A stretch of 64,000 nt of DNA from Bog-473 sp963730395 (GCA_963730395.1 CAVSSK010000011.1:263439-327438); one strand, 5' to 3'; positions 36,237 to 46,190 are shown, numbered from the stretch's first letter. Numbers and translations are program-made. Notes: generated by a model from the sequence alone, not told the origin.

Positions 36237-37601
36237 ATGGACCCGCTGCGTCGCCACGGGAGGCGATCGGTGGTCGCAGCGCTTTCGACCGTCGTGACGA
36301 GGACGACGCTGATCGGGGCCCTCCTCCTCTGTGTGGCGGCAGGGGGCGCGTCGCTGGTGGTCGAGACGCACCCCGCGGCGGCGGCCACGACGGGCGACCA
36401 GATCGCGGCCTTCGCCGCCTCTCAGGTCGGCGTGCCGTACTGCGACGGCGGCGGAGGGATCAACGGCCCCACCAATGGCGGCGTCAACGAGGCGGGCTGC
36501 GGCCCGGGGGTCAAGGGCTTCGACTGCATGAGCCTGGTGCAGTACGCCGTCTACCAGGCGACCGGCATCGCCCTGCCGGGTGATGGGAGCCAGCCCAAGG
36601 GGGTCGGGACGGTCATCGCCCGAGCGGGCACGATCGCCGAGGACACGGCCGCCCTGCTGCCGGGCGACGCCGTCTACTGGGGCGGGAGTGGCCTCGACGG
36701 GTTCGCTCACTCGGGCATCTACGCCGGCAACGGCAACGTGTGGGACGCCATCGGCGTCAACCAACCGGTCCAGACCCACACCATGGCCTACCTGAGCACG
36801 ATCTACACCTACGACGGCGCCATCCGGTACTGGACTCCCTCGACCACCACGTCCGGCGGGCTCGTGATGCCGGTGGTCGGAATCGCATCGACGCCGGACG
36901 GGAGCGGCTACTGGTTGGCCGACGCCGCCGGTGGGGTGTCGCCGCACGGCTCAGCCGTCAGCTACGGGTCACTGGCCGGTCGTCCGCTGAATGCCCCCAT
37001 CGCCCACATCGTCTCGACATCGGACGGCCTCGGCTACTGGCTGGTGGCCAGCGACGGCGGCATCTTCGCCTTCGGCGACGCCACGTTCCTCGGTTCGATG
37101 GGGAGCAGCCGCCTCAATGCCCCGGTCGTGGACATGGCCCCCACACCCGACGGCCACGGCTACTGGCTCGTCGCCAGTGACGGCGGGATCTTCTCATTCG
37201 GCGATGCGAGGTTCCATGGTTCGATGGGTGGCCAGCACCTGAACCAGCCGATCGTGGGGATGAGCGCGGACGACGCCACCGGTGGCTACTGGCTGGTGGC
37301 CACCGACGGCGGGATCTTCTCGTACGACGCACCCTTCCTGGGCAGTACCGGTTCCATCCGACTCGCAAAGCCCGTCAACGGGATGGCTTCCCTCGCCGAC
37401 GGCCAGGGGTACTGGTTCGTGGCGTCAGACGGCGGGATCTTCAATGAGGGAACGGCCCGCTTCCAGGGTTCGATGGGCGGATCGACCCTCAACGCAGCGG
37501 TCGTGGGCATGGCCGCCGATCTCGCCACCGGGGGATACTGGTTGCTGGCGAGCGACGGCGGCATCTTTAGCTTCGGTGCTCCGTACCTTGGTGCCGGGTG
37601 A
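36237..37601 (+). CDS. secreted NlpC/P60-type hydrolase with a six-unit GYW/DGG repeat domain
   Basis: 454 aa. A signal peptide (TTLIGALLLCVAAGGASLVV), then an NlpC/P60-like domain with catalytic Cys in GFDCMSLVQYAVYQ, His in DGFAHSGIYAGNGNV and AQ-type start IAAFAASQVGVPYCDG; the usual Ser after Cys is Met. From ~residue 207 repeats of 41-42 residues follow (GYWLVASDGGIFAFGDATFL type). The repeat region starts in the middle of a unit (MPVVGIASTPDGS) and ends in the middle of one (IFSFGAPYLGAG), so the ends together complete a sixth unit. Probable cell-wall peptidase with a carbohydrate- or wall-binding propeller (inference). Confidence 0.87.
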   Translation: MDPLRRHGRRSVVAALSTVVTRTTLIGALLLCVAAGGASLVVETHPAAAATTGDQIAAFAASQVGVPYCDGGGGINGPTNGGVNEAGCGPGVKGFDCMSLVQYAVYQATGIALPGDGSQPKGVGTVIARAGTIAEDTAALLPGDAVYWGGSGLDGFAHSGIYAGNGNVWDAIGVNQPVQTHTMAYLSTIYTYDGAIRYWTPSTTTSGGLVMPVVGIASTPDGSGYWLADAAGGVSPHGSAVSYGSLAGRPLNAPIAHIVSTSDGLGYWLVASDGGIFAFGDATFLGSMGSSRLNAPVVDMAPTPDGHGYWLVASDGGIFSFGDARFHGSMGGQHLNQPIVGMSADDATGGYWLVATDGGIFSYDAPFLGSTGSIRLAKPVNGMASLADGQGYWFVASDGGIFNEGTARFQGSMGGSTLNAAVVGMAADLATGGYWLLASDGGIFSFGAPYLGAG

Positions 37602-37961
37602 CAGGACCGGGTGACGACCGTACGGGGGCGATCGGGGCCTGAGCCAACTGACTCCGAGCTCACTGACACAGTCGGCTCCGGCCTGACAGGGCCTCGCGGG
37701 GCTCGTCCGGGGGACGACGACTTCCGCTCCAGGGACATTCTGAAGCGGACATGACGGCCCGCCGTGCGCTGGCTTCGGTGCACGCGGCAGAGCCCGAGAC
37801 CAGGGCGACCGCCCGCGACAGCGCCGGGTGTACCCTCGTCATGGCTCATTTCGAGCCAGCAGTGTCCCGCTTACGGTGACAAGATCGAGAGTCCTGATGG
37901 GTCCCAATGCCAACGGGTGGGCGTGCACGGCCGACCATTGCAAACTGTGTGAACCTGCGTC
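37602..37961. other. intergenic stretch with no supported gene
   Basis: About 360 bp downstream of the NlpC gene; only short Arg/Ser-rich frames on both strands, no repeats or clear hairpins. Confidence 0.35.
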
Positions 37962-38231
37962 ATGACCGGTGAGTACGACACTGGAATGGATCTTCTCGTC
38001 GAGTCTGCCAATGCGCTCGAAATGGCAGCCGGTGCGTGTGAGAGCGCGGAAGACGCGGCGCGCCTCTTCGGGCTGGCGGACCGGATCCACAGCTACCTGG
38101 CCATGAGCCGTCCCACGACGACCCTTGGAATGCCCCGGATTGTCTCCGACAACGCCCGGCTCACGGATGACGACGTGATTCATCGAACGGGAGAGTTCAA
38201 CAAGTCCCACATACGCATCCTGTCCGACTGA
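37962..38231 (+). CDS. hypothetical protein, possible fragment of a LuxR/TPR regulator tail
   Basis: 89 aa. The segment LLVESANALEMAAGACESAE, then DAARLFGLADRIHSYL resembles the helical C-terminal tails of ATPase-type regulators (ALE..AG...AARLFG.AE.LR). The remainder lacks an HTH. Either a small stand-alone protein or a relic. Confidence 0.45.
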   Translation: MTGEYDTGMDLLVESANALEMAAGACESAEDAARLFGLADRIHSYLAMSRPTTTLGMPRIVSDNARLTDDDVIHRTGEFNKSHIRILSD

Positions 38232-38375
38232 CAATCCGTCGGGCGTGCCCCGAGGACACCTGTCTGGACCTGTTTCCACACGCGCCGAGTCGCAGCTACC
38301 CAGGCCGTGACCAGTGCAATCCGCTCCTCGTCTTCGCAGGACTCTTGGGCGGGTATCCCGTTCGCCCGGGCCGAG

Positions 38376-38927
38376 TCACCGAGCCACACCCACTCTCGGA
38401 ATGGCCTTGATCATCTGCAGGGCCGGGTTCTCGGCGTCCCACAGGTCTCGGAACTCCTCGAGTGGTCGGAAGCCGTACGCGAGATAGAACGCTCGCGTCT
38501 TGTCGTATCCCTCGTCGGGCTTGCTCGGAGCCAGCGTCTTCACTTGGAGGAACTCCACGCCGTCCGTGGCCAGCGCGGCCTCTGCATGTCTGAGCAACGC
38601 CCGGCCGATGCCCTGGCGATGATATTCCGGCAGCACCGCCATCACGTAGACCTCGGCGGCGTACCGGCTATGTCTCACGAGCGTGAGAAGCCCGACGTCC
38701 TCGTCTCCGAGAGATGCGACAAGGGTGGGCGACCGGTCGGCTGCGGCGACGTAGCCCTCAACTGAGGCCGGGATGCCGAACCACGTCGGGAGCGCTTTCA
38801 GGATCCGGCGGCAGGTTTCGCCGGCCCCGACCGGTTGATCCCGTATCCGAAGGTCTCCAACCGGGGCCACCGGTACAGCATGCCTCGGGCGTGCACTCGG
38901 GTGGCCCACGCTGGACGGTCGGGGCAT
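38376..38927 (-). CDS. GNAT-family N-acetyltransferase
   Basis: 183 aa. The acetyl-CoA-binding motif A is VYVMAVLPEYHRQGIGRALL with the R-x-x-G-x-G/A loop, then motif B in TRAFYLAYGFRPLEEF. It acetylates an amine substrate that cannot be named from sequence. The ATG at 38927 is chosen because further upstream the frame is Arg/Pro-rich. Confidence 0.88.
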   Translation of the reverse strand: MPRPSSVGHPSARPRHAVPVAPVGDLRIRDQPVGAGETCRRILKALPTWFGIPASVEGYVAAADRSPTLVASLGDEDVGLLTLVRHSRYAAEVYVMAVLPEYHRQGIGRALLRHAEAALATDGVEFLQVKTLAPSKPDEGYDKTRAFYLAYGFRPLEEFRDLWDAENPALQMIKAIPRVGVAR

Positions 38928-39084
38928 CGTGCCGCGGGGGCCACGCCGGCTGGGTACGGATCGTTTCACCCACGCAAAGAAGAAGCGAGGGCTGCGGAGG
39001 TGTTCCGTCCGCGGCGGCGATGTTCGGGTGACCAGCGTCGACGGCCGAAACGGCCGGCCTCGACGCCCCGACCTGGTTGCGCCG

Positions 39085-40293
39085 CTAAGGCGTGGGCGAG
39101 CTCCCGGCCAACAGTGCGTAGATCTCGACCATGGGAGCGGTCCCGTTGACACCGTACTGAGGGTCGATCAGCCCGGTTCCGGCTTGGCGTTGCGTCCACA
39201 TGGTGGAGGCGAAGCTCTGGGCCTCGGAGGCGTACGCAGCGTTGGGCACGACCTGATTGAGCAGGAACAGGTTGCGGAAGTAGATGGCGTTGAACGCCGG
39301 CCCCTGGTTGACGAGCGTCGTTCCGGTGCCGAAGTAGGCCGCGGCTGCGGCCGCCGTCTGCTGCGCTTGGCTCAGGTAGGTGCCGTTCCCCGTCAGCTGG
39401 TACAGCAAGACGCCTGCGCCCACCATCACGCCCTGGTTGTAGCTCCAGATCGTCGTGTTGACCGTCCCGTTCGGGTTCACGTGGTCGTTGTACAGGCCGC
39501 TCGTGGTTCCGAGGCAGCTGACGACCCACTGGTACATCTTCGACGCCCATGCCAGGTCCGAGGTGTTCCCGGTGAGTCGGTCCAGCTCGAGCGCGAGCGC
39601 TGCACCGGCTCCATTGGCGGTGGTGTTGCGCTGGCTTCCCGCAACGTCCTCCCAGAAGATGCCTCCGGGGCAACCGTCCGTGCTGTTGGTGTCCCACCCG
39701 GAGATGATGAAGTTGAGCTGGCTCTGGGCCAGGGTCAGATCGGCCCGGTTCGATGTGAGCAGGTAGGCGTGGATCAGGTTCAGCCCGACCCACCCGTTGT
39801 CGTCGTAGTAGGTCGCACCGCCCGGTCCGAGCGGCGGCGCCACGGCGGACTGGTAGGCGGGCGGCTGGGCGGCGCCCGTGGGGGAGACCTCCGACGGGTC
39901 GGCGTAGCGGCCGAGACCTGTCTGGCGGGCGGCGACGTCAGAGGAGTAGTGAGCACCGTTCGGGGCGCCGTACAGGAAGACAGTCCCGGCGAAGGCGTTG
40001 GTGAACGGCCACAGGCACGAGTAGGTGCCGCACGAGTTCGAAGGGCTGCCGCGGTACAGGGACTGGCGGGAGGCGTAGAGATTCCATTGGAGCGCGTTGT
40101 AGGTCGCCACCGCCTCCTGCTGGTCGGTCGAGGTGGCCGAGGCGGCCTGAGCTCGTCCGCCCGGCGGCGCGGCCGCGGCGGTCGCAGCGGTCGCGGCGAG
40201 TGCGAGGCAGGCGACCGCGGCGCCGCCCAGGGCGTGCATCCAGGACCAGCGCTTCGCAGAGGAGGTCGGGAGTGACGTGGGGGCATGCACCAT
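39085..40293 (-). CDS. secreted glycoside hydrolase family 76 (alpha-1,6-mannanase-like)
   Basis: 402 aa. Signal peptide with Ala-rich core (ALGGAAVACLALAATAATAA). GH76 features: tandem acidic catalytic pair in TYYDDNGWVGLNLIHAYLL, GGIFWEDVAGSQRNTTANG, IWSYNQGVMVGAGVLLYQLT and a late NAIYFRNLF block. Predicted endo-alpha-1,6-mannanase acting outside the cell on mannan or lipoarabinomannan-like polymer. Start at ATG 40293, MVHAPT, right before the signal peptide. Single gene. Confidence 0.9.
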   Translation of the reverse strand: MVHAPTSLPTSSAKRWSWMHALGGAAVACLALAATAATAAAAPPGGRAQAASATSTDQQEAVATYNALQWNLYASRQSLYRGSPSNSCGTYSCLWPFTNAFAGTVFLYGAPNGAHYSSDVAARQTGLGRYADPSEVSPTGAAQPPAYQSAVAPPLGPGGATYYDDNGWVGLNLIHAYLLTSNRADLTLAQSQLNFIISGWDTNSTDGCPGGIFWEDVAGSQRNTTANGAGAALALELDRLTGNTSDLAWASKMYQWVVSCLGTTSGLYNDHVNPNGTVNTTIWSYNQGVMVGAGVLLYQLTGNGTYLSQAQQTAAAAAAYFGTGTTLVNQGPAFNAIYFRNLFLLNQVVPNAAYASEAQSFASTMWTQRQAGTGLIDPQYGVNGTAPMVEIYALLAGSSPTP

Positions 40294-40409
40294 CGGAACC
40301 TCGATTCGGACGCTCCCGCGGACCGTACACCCCCATTGCGGGGGTGAACAAGGTCTTTGGCCATGTCGATGGTTGCGGGAGCAGCCGGCCCGGACGACCC
40401 CGGTGCGCC

Positions 40410-41186
40410 TCACCGCCCGGTCCAGCGCGGCGGGCGGCGCTCGGCTGCGGCCTGACGCCCTTCGGCCGCGTCCTGGGTTCGGCCGGCGACATGGCGCATG
40501 GTCTCGCCGAAGCGGATGGCCTCCAGCGTCGCCATGTGGCGAGATCGCATCGCCATCTCCTTCATCGCTCGTTGCGCCAGGGGCGCTCCGGTGAGAAGGC
40601 GTCTCGCCAGCGCATTCGCCTCGTCGAGCAGAGTGTCGTGGGGGACGACCCTCCAGGCGAGACCCATGGCGACGGCTCGCTCGGCGTCGATGCGCTCCCC
40701 CGTGAGCAACAGCTCCATGGCATCGGCCCAGTTGATGCGTTGCGGCAGGCGTATCGATGCCACGATTGCCGGGACTCCGAGGCTCACCTCTGGGAGACCG
40801 AACTCGGCTCGGTCACTGGCCAGGACGAAATCGCACCAGCTGGCAAGGGTGAGCCCGTAACCGAGGCAGTACCCGTTCACGGCGGCGATGATCGGCTTGA
40901 AGATCTCCCACCCGCTCTCGAAGGAATTCAGCGTCGGCTTCTCCCAGAAGGTGCCTGCGAATTCCCCCGTTGACCCGGCTCCGTCGCGCAGGTCCGCGCC
41001 GACGCAGAAGGCTCGTCCCGCACCGGTCACGATGGCCACCCATGCGTCCTCGTCGTCACGGAAACGTGCGAAGGCGTCGTTGAGGTCGCGCCTCATCTCG
41101 CCGTTGATGGCGTTGAGAACATGGGGCCGGTTGTAGGTGATGGTGGCGACATGCCCATCGAGTCGGAAAGTGGCGGCATCACCCAC
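40410..41186 (-). CDS. enoyl-CoA hydratase/isomerase family protein
   Basis: 258 aa crotonase. HVATITYNRPHVLNAINGEM, oxyanion loop AFCVGADLRDGAG, second loop AVNGYCLGYGLTLASWCDFV and FGLPEVSLGVPAIVASIRLP are all in place; the catalytic Glu in LPEVS is present, the second Glu position is Gly/Tyr. The start GTG at 41186 gives MGDAATFRLDG. C-terminus RRPPRWTGR resembles that of the other hydratase at 47169 (RPPEWTGR). Fatty-acyl or aromatic CoA catabolism. Confidence 0.9.
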   Translation of the reverse strand: MGDAATFRLDGHVATITYNRPHVLNAINGEMRRDLNDAFARFRDDEDAWVAIVTGAGRAFCVGADLRDGAGSTGEFAGTFWEKPTLNSFESGWEIFKPIIAAVNGYCLGYGLTLASWCDFVLASDRAEFGLPEVSLGVPAIVASIRLPQRINWADAMELLLTGERIDAERAVAMGLAWRVVPHDTLLDEANALARRLLTGAPLAQRAMKEMAMRSRHMATLEAIRFGETMRHVAGRTQDAAEGRQAAAERRPPRWTGR

Positions 41187-41399
41187 GGGGCACCAGTCTG
41201 CCCGGTCGGGTACCCGGTCCGCTGAGCAGCTGCCCGTCGAGGATCCGTGGCTCGAGGTCGACACTCCCCGGTCCGCCGGCCTGCTGGGCGCGGGCAGAGG
41301 TGTGCTGCCGAGGCGGCCGTCGGGGCACCGGTCGCATCGAGCGCCCTCAACCTCACCGGGCCGATAATGGGTGCTGGCATCAAGCTGGAGGGAGGCGCC

Positions 41400-41768
41400 A
41401 TGGCAGTGCAGCTGAACCACACCATCGTCCCGGTCCGGGACAAGGAGTCGTCGGCCAACTTTCTCGCTGAGATCCTCGGCCTCGATCCGCCGACGCCCTT
41501 CGGGCCGTTTCTGTGCCTCGAGACCGCCAATGGCGTCAGTCTCGACTACGACGACCGAGGGGCTCCAGAGCACCATCACTACGCCTTCCTCGTCACCGAG
41601 GAGGAATTCGACGCCATCTTCACCCGCGTCACAGAACGCGGCCTCACCTATTGGGCTGACCCCGGGCACCAACAGGAGAACCGCATCAACAACCACGGGC
41701 GCGGCTTCTACTTCGAAGATCCCTCCGGTCACAACATGGAGGTACTCACGCGCCCCTACGGCACCTGA
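41400..41768 (+). CDS. VOC-family (glyoxalase/dioxygenase-like) protein
   Basis: 122 aa: beta-alpha-beta-beta-beta repeats with LNHTIVPVRDKESSANFLAE, HHYAFLVTEEEFDAIFTRVT and the final GFYFEDPSGHNMEVLTRPYG containing the usual metal-site Glu. His in LNHT and HHYAF are further candidates. GGAGGGAGG precedes the ATG. Substrate unknown. Confidence 0.9.
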   Translation: MAVQLNHTIVPVRDKESSANFLAEILGLDPPTPFGPFLCLETANGVSLDYDDRGAPEHHHYAFLVTEEEFDAIFTRVTERGLTYWADPGHQQENRINNHGRGFYFEDPSGHNMEVLTRPYGT

Positions 41769-41885
41769 CCCTGTCGCGGTCGCGCCTGCTCAGGCGGCGT
41801 GCCCGGCCCTCGCCCGGCACGCCGCGTCGGCCGGCCACGCGAGCCGGGAAGAGGATCGAGACACAGGCGGGAGCTGCACCCACGC

Positions 41886-41927
41886 GAAAGCGCCCGTCCC
41901 TCGAATTGACGGGGATCGGGCGCTTTC
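41886..41927. terminator. stem-loop between convergent genes, likely bidirectional terminator
   Basis: GAAAGCGCCCG and CGGGCGCTTTC form an 11-bp stem, with inner TCCC/GGGGA adding pairs around a short AT-containing loop. It lies between the convergent VOC gene and RibD-type gene; T-rich flanks are weak but present on the plus strand (CGCTTTCCTC). The remaining ~500 bp of the gap hold no supported gene. Confidence 0.6.
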
Positions 41928-42280
41928 CTCACTTGTACTCCGAGAACGGATTGCTCGGGGAAATGGCTACCAGTTTGGGCGTCCTTGCCCCTGCCGTTGC
42001 AACGCTCCGACTTCGAGCCGCATGCCGTTGGGTTACCTGGGCCTACTGGAATCGCTCCCAGTCAATCCTCTTTCATCCGCTCTCAGGATGGTCCTTCTCG
42101 CATACACCGCATAAGCGCCTCCTTCCGGAACCCTCTCGGATCCCGCACCATCAGTATGCGCTCGGTGCTGTGCGACTTCCAGGGTCCAATGACCCAGTCC
42201 GAGCCGCGCGGCACAGCTGGATCCGGACCCTTCCACGGCGTCGAGGAGTCGGGTTCGCATGGTCATCCCATCGCCCGGCG

Positions 42281-42877
42281 CTACGCCGTCCCCGTCTCCC
42301 GTTCATAGGTGAGGAGCAGCACGCCGGTCGTGGTCGGTGTGCATCCGGTGAGCCGCAGCCGCGACGGGTTGCGGTACTCCCGGAACAGCCGCTTGCCCGT
42401 GCCGAGCACGAGCGGGTGCAGCATGATCTGGAAGGTATCGATGAGCTCGTTGGCGATCAGCGTTTGCACGAGCTCCCCGCTCCCCAGCACGGTGACGAAG
42501 CCGTCGCCCTCCGCCTTGAGCCGCCGGACGGCCTCGACGATGTCGCCGTCGAGCACCCGGCAGTTGGCCCATGCCAGGTCCTGCTGGCGCAGCGTCCTTG
42601 TCGCCACGTATTTCGGCGTCGCGTTGAGGCTCGCCGCGATGGGGTTGTCGGCCGGTTCGTGGGGCCAGTGCGCCGCCATGTGCTCGTAAGTCTTGCGGCC
42701 AAAGAGATAGGCCGATGTCTGGCCGACGCCCTGTCCGGCCTGTCGCGCCAGCACCTCGTCGCCGTACGGGATGCTCCAACCGCCGTGGTCGAACCCGCCG
42801 TCGCGGTCCTCGTCGGGACCGCCCAGCCCTTGCATGACGCCATCCAGCGTGACGAACTCGACCACGGTCAACTTCCG
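42281..42877 (-). CDS. RibD C-terminal/dihydrofolate reductase-like protein, ACG at start position
   Basis: 198 aa: LTVVEFVTLDGVMQGLGGPD, LFGRKTYEHMAAHWP, DGFVTVLGSGELVQTLIANE, and LIDTFQIMLHPLVLGTGKRL are diagnostic of the DHFR-like RibD C-terminal family; NADPH-dependent reductase of unknown substrate. Family members begin M-R-K-L-T; here the codon before RKLT is ACG, four bases after a strong GGAGGAGG, and the first standard start in frame is a TTG three codons into the protein. Either ACG initiation, TTG initiation or an ATG-to-ACG mutation/error. Confidence 0.85.
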   Translation of the reverse strand, partial: RKLTVVEFVTLDGVMQGLGGPDEDRDGGFDHGGWSIPYGDEVLARQAGQGVGQTSAYLFGRKTYEHMAAHWPHEPADNPIAASLNATPKYVATRTLRQQDLAWANCRVLDGDIVEAVRRLKAEGDGFVTVLGSGELVQTLIANELIDTFQIMLHPLVLGTGKRLFREYRNPSRLRLTGCTPTTTGVLLLTYERETGTA

Positions 42878-43460
42878 CGTGGCGCCTCCTCCCGAACGTT
42901 CCCGAAGCCGAATATAGCGACGTACGGATATCGTCGGTCCGAGGCGGGATCGGCCGGCGACGGCCTGTCCCGAACAGTGACGATGCCGGGTGATCCACCG
43001 CTGGGGGAGGGGCTCTCGATGGGCTCGGAGCGCGGAGCGGCCGCCCCCACCGTCCTATGTCCGAGTGGGGTGACCGGTCCGGCTTGCCGCCGACAACCTG
43101 GACCGCCCCTCGCTCCGATCCCGAAGGGCGGTGCGACCCGGCCACCCTGGCACCGGGCGGGTCCCATGACACGCCCGCGGCCTGACCCGGCGGCCCGGGC
43201 GCATAAGGTGCGGGGACCACCTACGTCAGTCACGAGACCAGGTGGACAAGCGGCCCCTCGACCGAGAGGGGCCGCTCCGCGTCCCACCCGGAGGCGTCGA
43301 CCACCCGGAAGCGTCGACAGCTGCTCCCGACGAGGCGCGCCGGGCCAGCCTCCGAGGACTCTTCGGCCGCCTGACGTGCGGCCGTCGGTCGGCCCCTGGC
43401 TGCTCGCGCCCGACCGACCGGCACCGGGGACCACGCCAGGGGCGCGGTTACTGTTCGAAC
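42878..43460. other. long gap with one GC-rich hairpin, no supported gene
   Basis: About 580 bp between divergent genes. The only structure I see is the hairpin listed at 43250-43275. Open frames across it are Arg/Pro/Gly-rich and appear to be GC-driven. Confidence 0.35.
43250..43275. terminator. perfect 10-bp GC stem-loop
   Basis: GCGGCCCCTC and GAGGGGCCGC pair perfectly around a six-base loop. No T tract follows, and it lies upstream of the plus-strand hydrolase, so it may be a terminator for upstream transcription or a leader structure. Confidence 0.4.
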
Positions 43461-44294
43461 ATGGCGCGGGAGCTCCAGATCCCGGTTCCCGGTGGCGTGC
43501 TGCATGTCTGGTGCGAGGGATCAGGGCCACCGGCTCTGGTGCTCCACGGCGGCCCCGGTCTCTCGGAGTACACCGAAGCACTCGTCGGCGAACTCGAAGA
43601 CGCGTTCACCGTCTACCGCTACCAGCAGCGCGGGCTCGCTCCGTCGACGACGTCTGGACCGTTCGACATCGAGACCCACGTTGCCGACGCCGTGGCCGTT
43701 CTGGACGGTCTCGATGTCGAGCGCGCCTACGTCGTCGGACATTCCTGGGGTGGTCATCTGGCGATGCACCTCGCAGCCCGCCACCCCGATCGGCTCCTCG
43801 GGCTGGTGGGCGTCGATCCGCTCGGAGCAGTCCCCGACGGCGGCGAGGCCGACCTGGGGCGAATCCTGACGGAGCGGATTTCTCCCGAGGGAGCTGCCAA
43901 GGCGCACGAGCTCGACCGACGAGCGCTCGCCGGCGAGGGCACGCCGGAAGATGCCCTGGAAGGCCTGGCCATCGTGTGGCCGGGCTACTTTTCTTCTCCG
44001 GCCGACGCGCCACCCATGCCCGCCCTCGCGTTGTCGGTTCCTTGCTATGCGGGCACCTTCGAGTCCATCCGCGCCCACTTCAGGCTGGGAACGCTGCAGG
44101 AGCTGTTGCCCCGCATAGAGGTGCCCTCGGTCTTCCTGCTCGGCGCCGCCAGCCCGATCCCGCCCCAGCACGGCATCGCGTCGGCTGCGCTCATCCCGGG
44201 GGCCCACTACGAGGTCCTCGACGAGTGCGGACATTTCGTGTGGCTCGAATGCCCCGGATCGGTTCGGCGGGTTCTGGACGGCCTTGCCCTCTGA
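43461..44294 (+). CDS. alpha/beta hydrolase, proline iminopeptidase-like
   Basis: 277 aa. LVLHGGPGLSEYTEALVGEL is the HGGPG oxyanion motif of proline iminopeptidase-type hydrolases; nucleophile Ser in VVGHSWGGHLAMHL; His in LDECGHFVWLECP; the acid is probably in the strand ending VFLLGAASP, where the usual Asp is not obvious. Substrate uncertain. Start ATG 43461 at MARELQIPVPGG. Confidence 0.87.
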   Translation: MARELQIPVPGGVLHVWCEGSGPPALVLHGGPGLSEYTEALVGELEDAFTVYRYQQRGLAPSTTSGPFDIETHVADAVAVLDGLDVERAYVVGHSWGGHLAMHLAARHPDRLLGLVGVDPLGAVPDGGEADLGRILTERISPEGAAKAHELDRRALAGEGTPEDALEGLAIVWPGYFSSPADAPPMPALALSVPCYAGTFESIRAHFRLGTLQELLPRIEVPSVFLLGAASPIPPQHGIASAALIPGAHYEVLDECGHFVWLECPGSVRRVLDGLAL

Positions 44295-44472
44295 CGGCCG
44301 GCTGTGACCGATGTCGTTCGGAGGGTGGCCCCGGGCGTTGCCGGGCGTGGCCTGCTCCTGATCGGCAACGTGCCAGAGCGCGAGGCGCGGACTCCTCGCT
44401 CGGGGTGCTCGATGACACCCGTGAAGGCCATGTGGAACGGGGGACGGCTCAGCGCCCTCGCCCGAGATCCAG

Positions 44473-46190
44473 TCAGGCGGTTGCCGCCGGCGTCGGCCCG
44501 GAGTACACCTCGAAGAAGCGTTGGATCATCTCCGGTGGGACGGCAAGGTTCGCGTCGTGGTCGGTGCGGAGGCAGACAACCGCCGGCCCGTCGACCTCCT
44601 TGGCCCGCCGCAACGCCGGCTCGACGTCGTCGATCCGATCGGCGTACTCACCGTGGCATCCCAGACCCTGCGCCATGACGTCCCAGCGCACGTCGCCCTG
44701 GCTCGTGCCAAAGGTCTTCCCGTAGAACGCCAGCTCATTGGGCTCCTCCATGGTCCAGGACCCCTCGGCGAACACGACCGTGGTGATGTCGAGCCCCTCG
44801 CGCGCCGCCGACTGCCACTCCATGGCGTTGAAGCCCGCCGCACCGTCGCCGGTGACGCACACCACGTCGCGTTCGGGGGCGCCGAGCTTGGCCCCGATGG
44901 CCTGGGGGATCCCCGAGCCCAGCATGCCGAGCTCGAGAATGCTGTGGTACGAGCGGGGCCGGGTGGGCGGCAGGGCCCCGTAGGCCCACAGGGAGGTGTT
45001 GCCACCGTCGGCGACGTAGACCGCGTCGGGCCCGAAGACCTGGCCGACGATCGCCATCGCGATGGCCGGGTGGATGCCCGGTCCCGCCCATTGTGCGACG
45101 GGAGCGAGTAGCTGCGCCTGCCACGCCGCATCGACGTCCCGGTACCTCACGAGATCCGTGCCGTCGCGGGGAACCACCTCCCGTTTGGCCAGGAGGCTGG
45201 CGATGCCCTCGAGCGCGTCTCGGGTGTCGCTGACGATGCCCAGGGCCAGAGGCCGCGTGACGCCCATGTTGCGGGGTTCGATGTCGATCTGAATGAGTCG
45301 TTGCCCGGCCGGTTCCCCCCAGTACTTGTCGAAGGGAAGGTCGAGGTTCCCCATGCGGGACCCCGCAACCAGAATGACGTCTGCCTCGCTGCGGGCCAGG
45401 TCGCCGGCCGAGCCGAACCCGGAGACGAAATTGGGATGGGTGCTCGGGACGCTCGCCCGTCCGGCCATGCTCGTGAGCACCGGGCACCCGAGCAGCTCGA
45501 CGACCTCCATCAGGGCCTCGCCGGCGCCGGCGCGGTCGACGCCGCTGCCCGCGATCACCAGTGGTCGTTCTGCGTCACACAGCATCGCCACCGCCTCGGT
45601 CAGTTGCGACTCGGACGCTCGGGGCAAGGGAGGACGGGAGGCCCCCGGTGGGAGGATCACGGCGGCCGCCTCGTCGCCTTCGGCGTAGAGAATCGGCGCA
45701 GGCAACTCGACATGGACCGGTCCGGGCCGGCCGCTCCACATTTCCCGGAACGCCATCCGCATGACCTCGCCGATCCGCTCCCACTCGAACACCGGACCGC
45801 CCCACTTCACGGTCGGACGGAACAGGTCGAGCTGGTCCTGACCCTGAAAGGTCGACGGTGGTGTCGGATACACGATCCCCAGGCGGTGTTGCGACGTCAG
45901 GACCATCACGGGCACGCCTTCATGGCGGGCCGTGACCACCCCGGGCAAGAGGTTCGCCGAGCCTGGTCCCGGATTGCCGAGCACCGCGGCGACTCGACCG
46001 GTCGTCTTGTAGAGACCCTCGGCCATGTGCACGCCGGCCGCTTCGTGTCGGACCGTGACCAGGCGGATCCCGTGCCGCTCCAACTGGGCCAGGAGCGGGT
46101 CCGCTTCGGGTGAAGGAAGCCCGAAGAGGAACTGCACGCCCTCCGCCGCCAGCGCCCTTGCACGACTTCGCCCCCGGTGATCGTTCCCAT
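44473..46190 (-). CDS. thiamine pyrophosphate-dependent enzyme, acetolactate synthase-like (frameshifted near start)
   Basis: ~572 aa. The true start is ATG at 46190 (MGTITGGEVVQ) after AGGAGG; one base is missing near 46160, after which the main frame runs ALAAEGVQFLFGLPSPEADP. Catalytic Glu in VTVRHEAAGVHMAEGLYKTT; PYR-domain NPGPGSANLLPGVV; central FAD-type region; PP domain with TPP motif VTGDGAAGFNAMEWQSAARE...VVFAEGSW. Close to acetolactate synthase or oxalyl/benzoylformate-type decarboxylases; specificity cannot be fixed. No small ALS subunit is nearby, so a catabolic role is likelier. Confidence 0.87.

Noticed and set aside
41906..44725. A 939-codon plus-strand open frame
   Set aside because: Arg/Pro/Gly-rich translation with no domain patterns; it runs antisense to the RibD-type gene and in the wrong frame over the hydrolase gene. 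Produced by high GC content.
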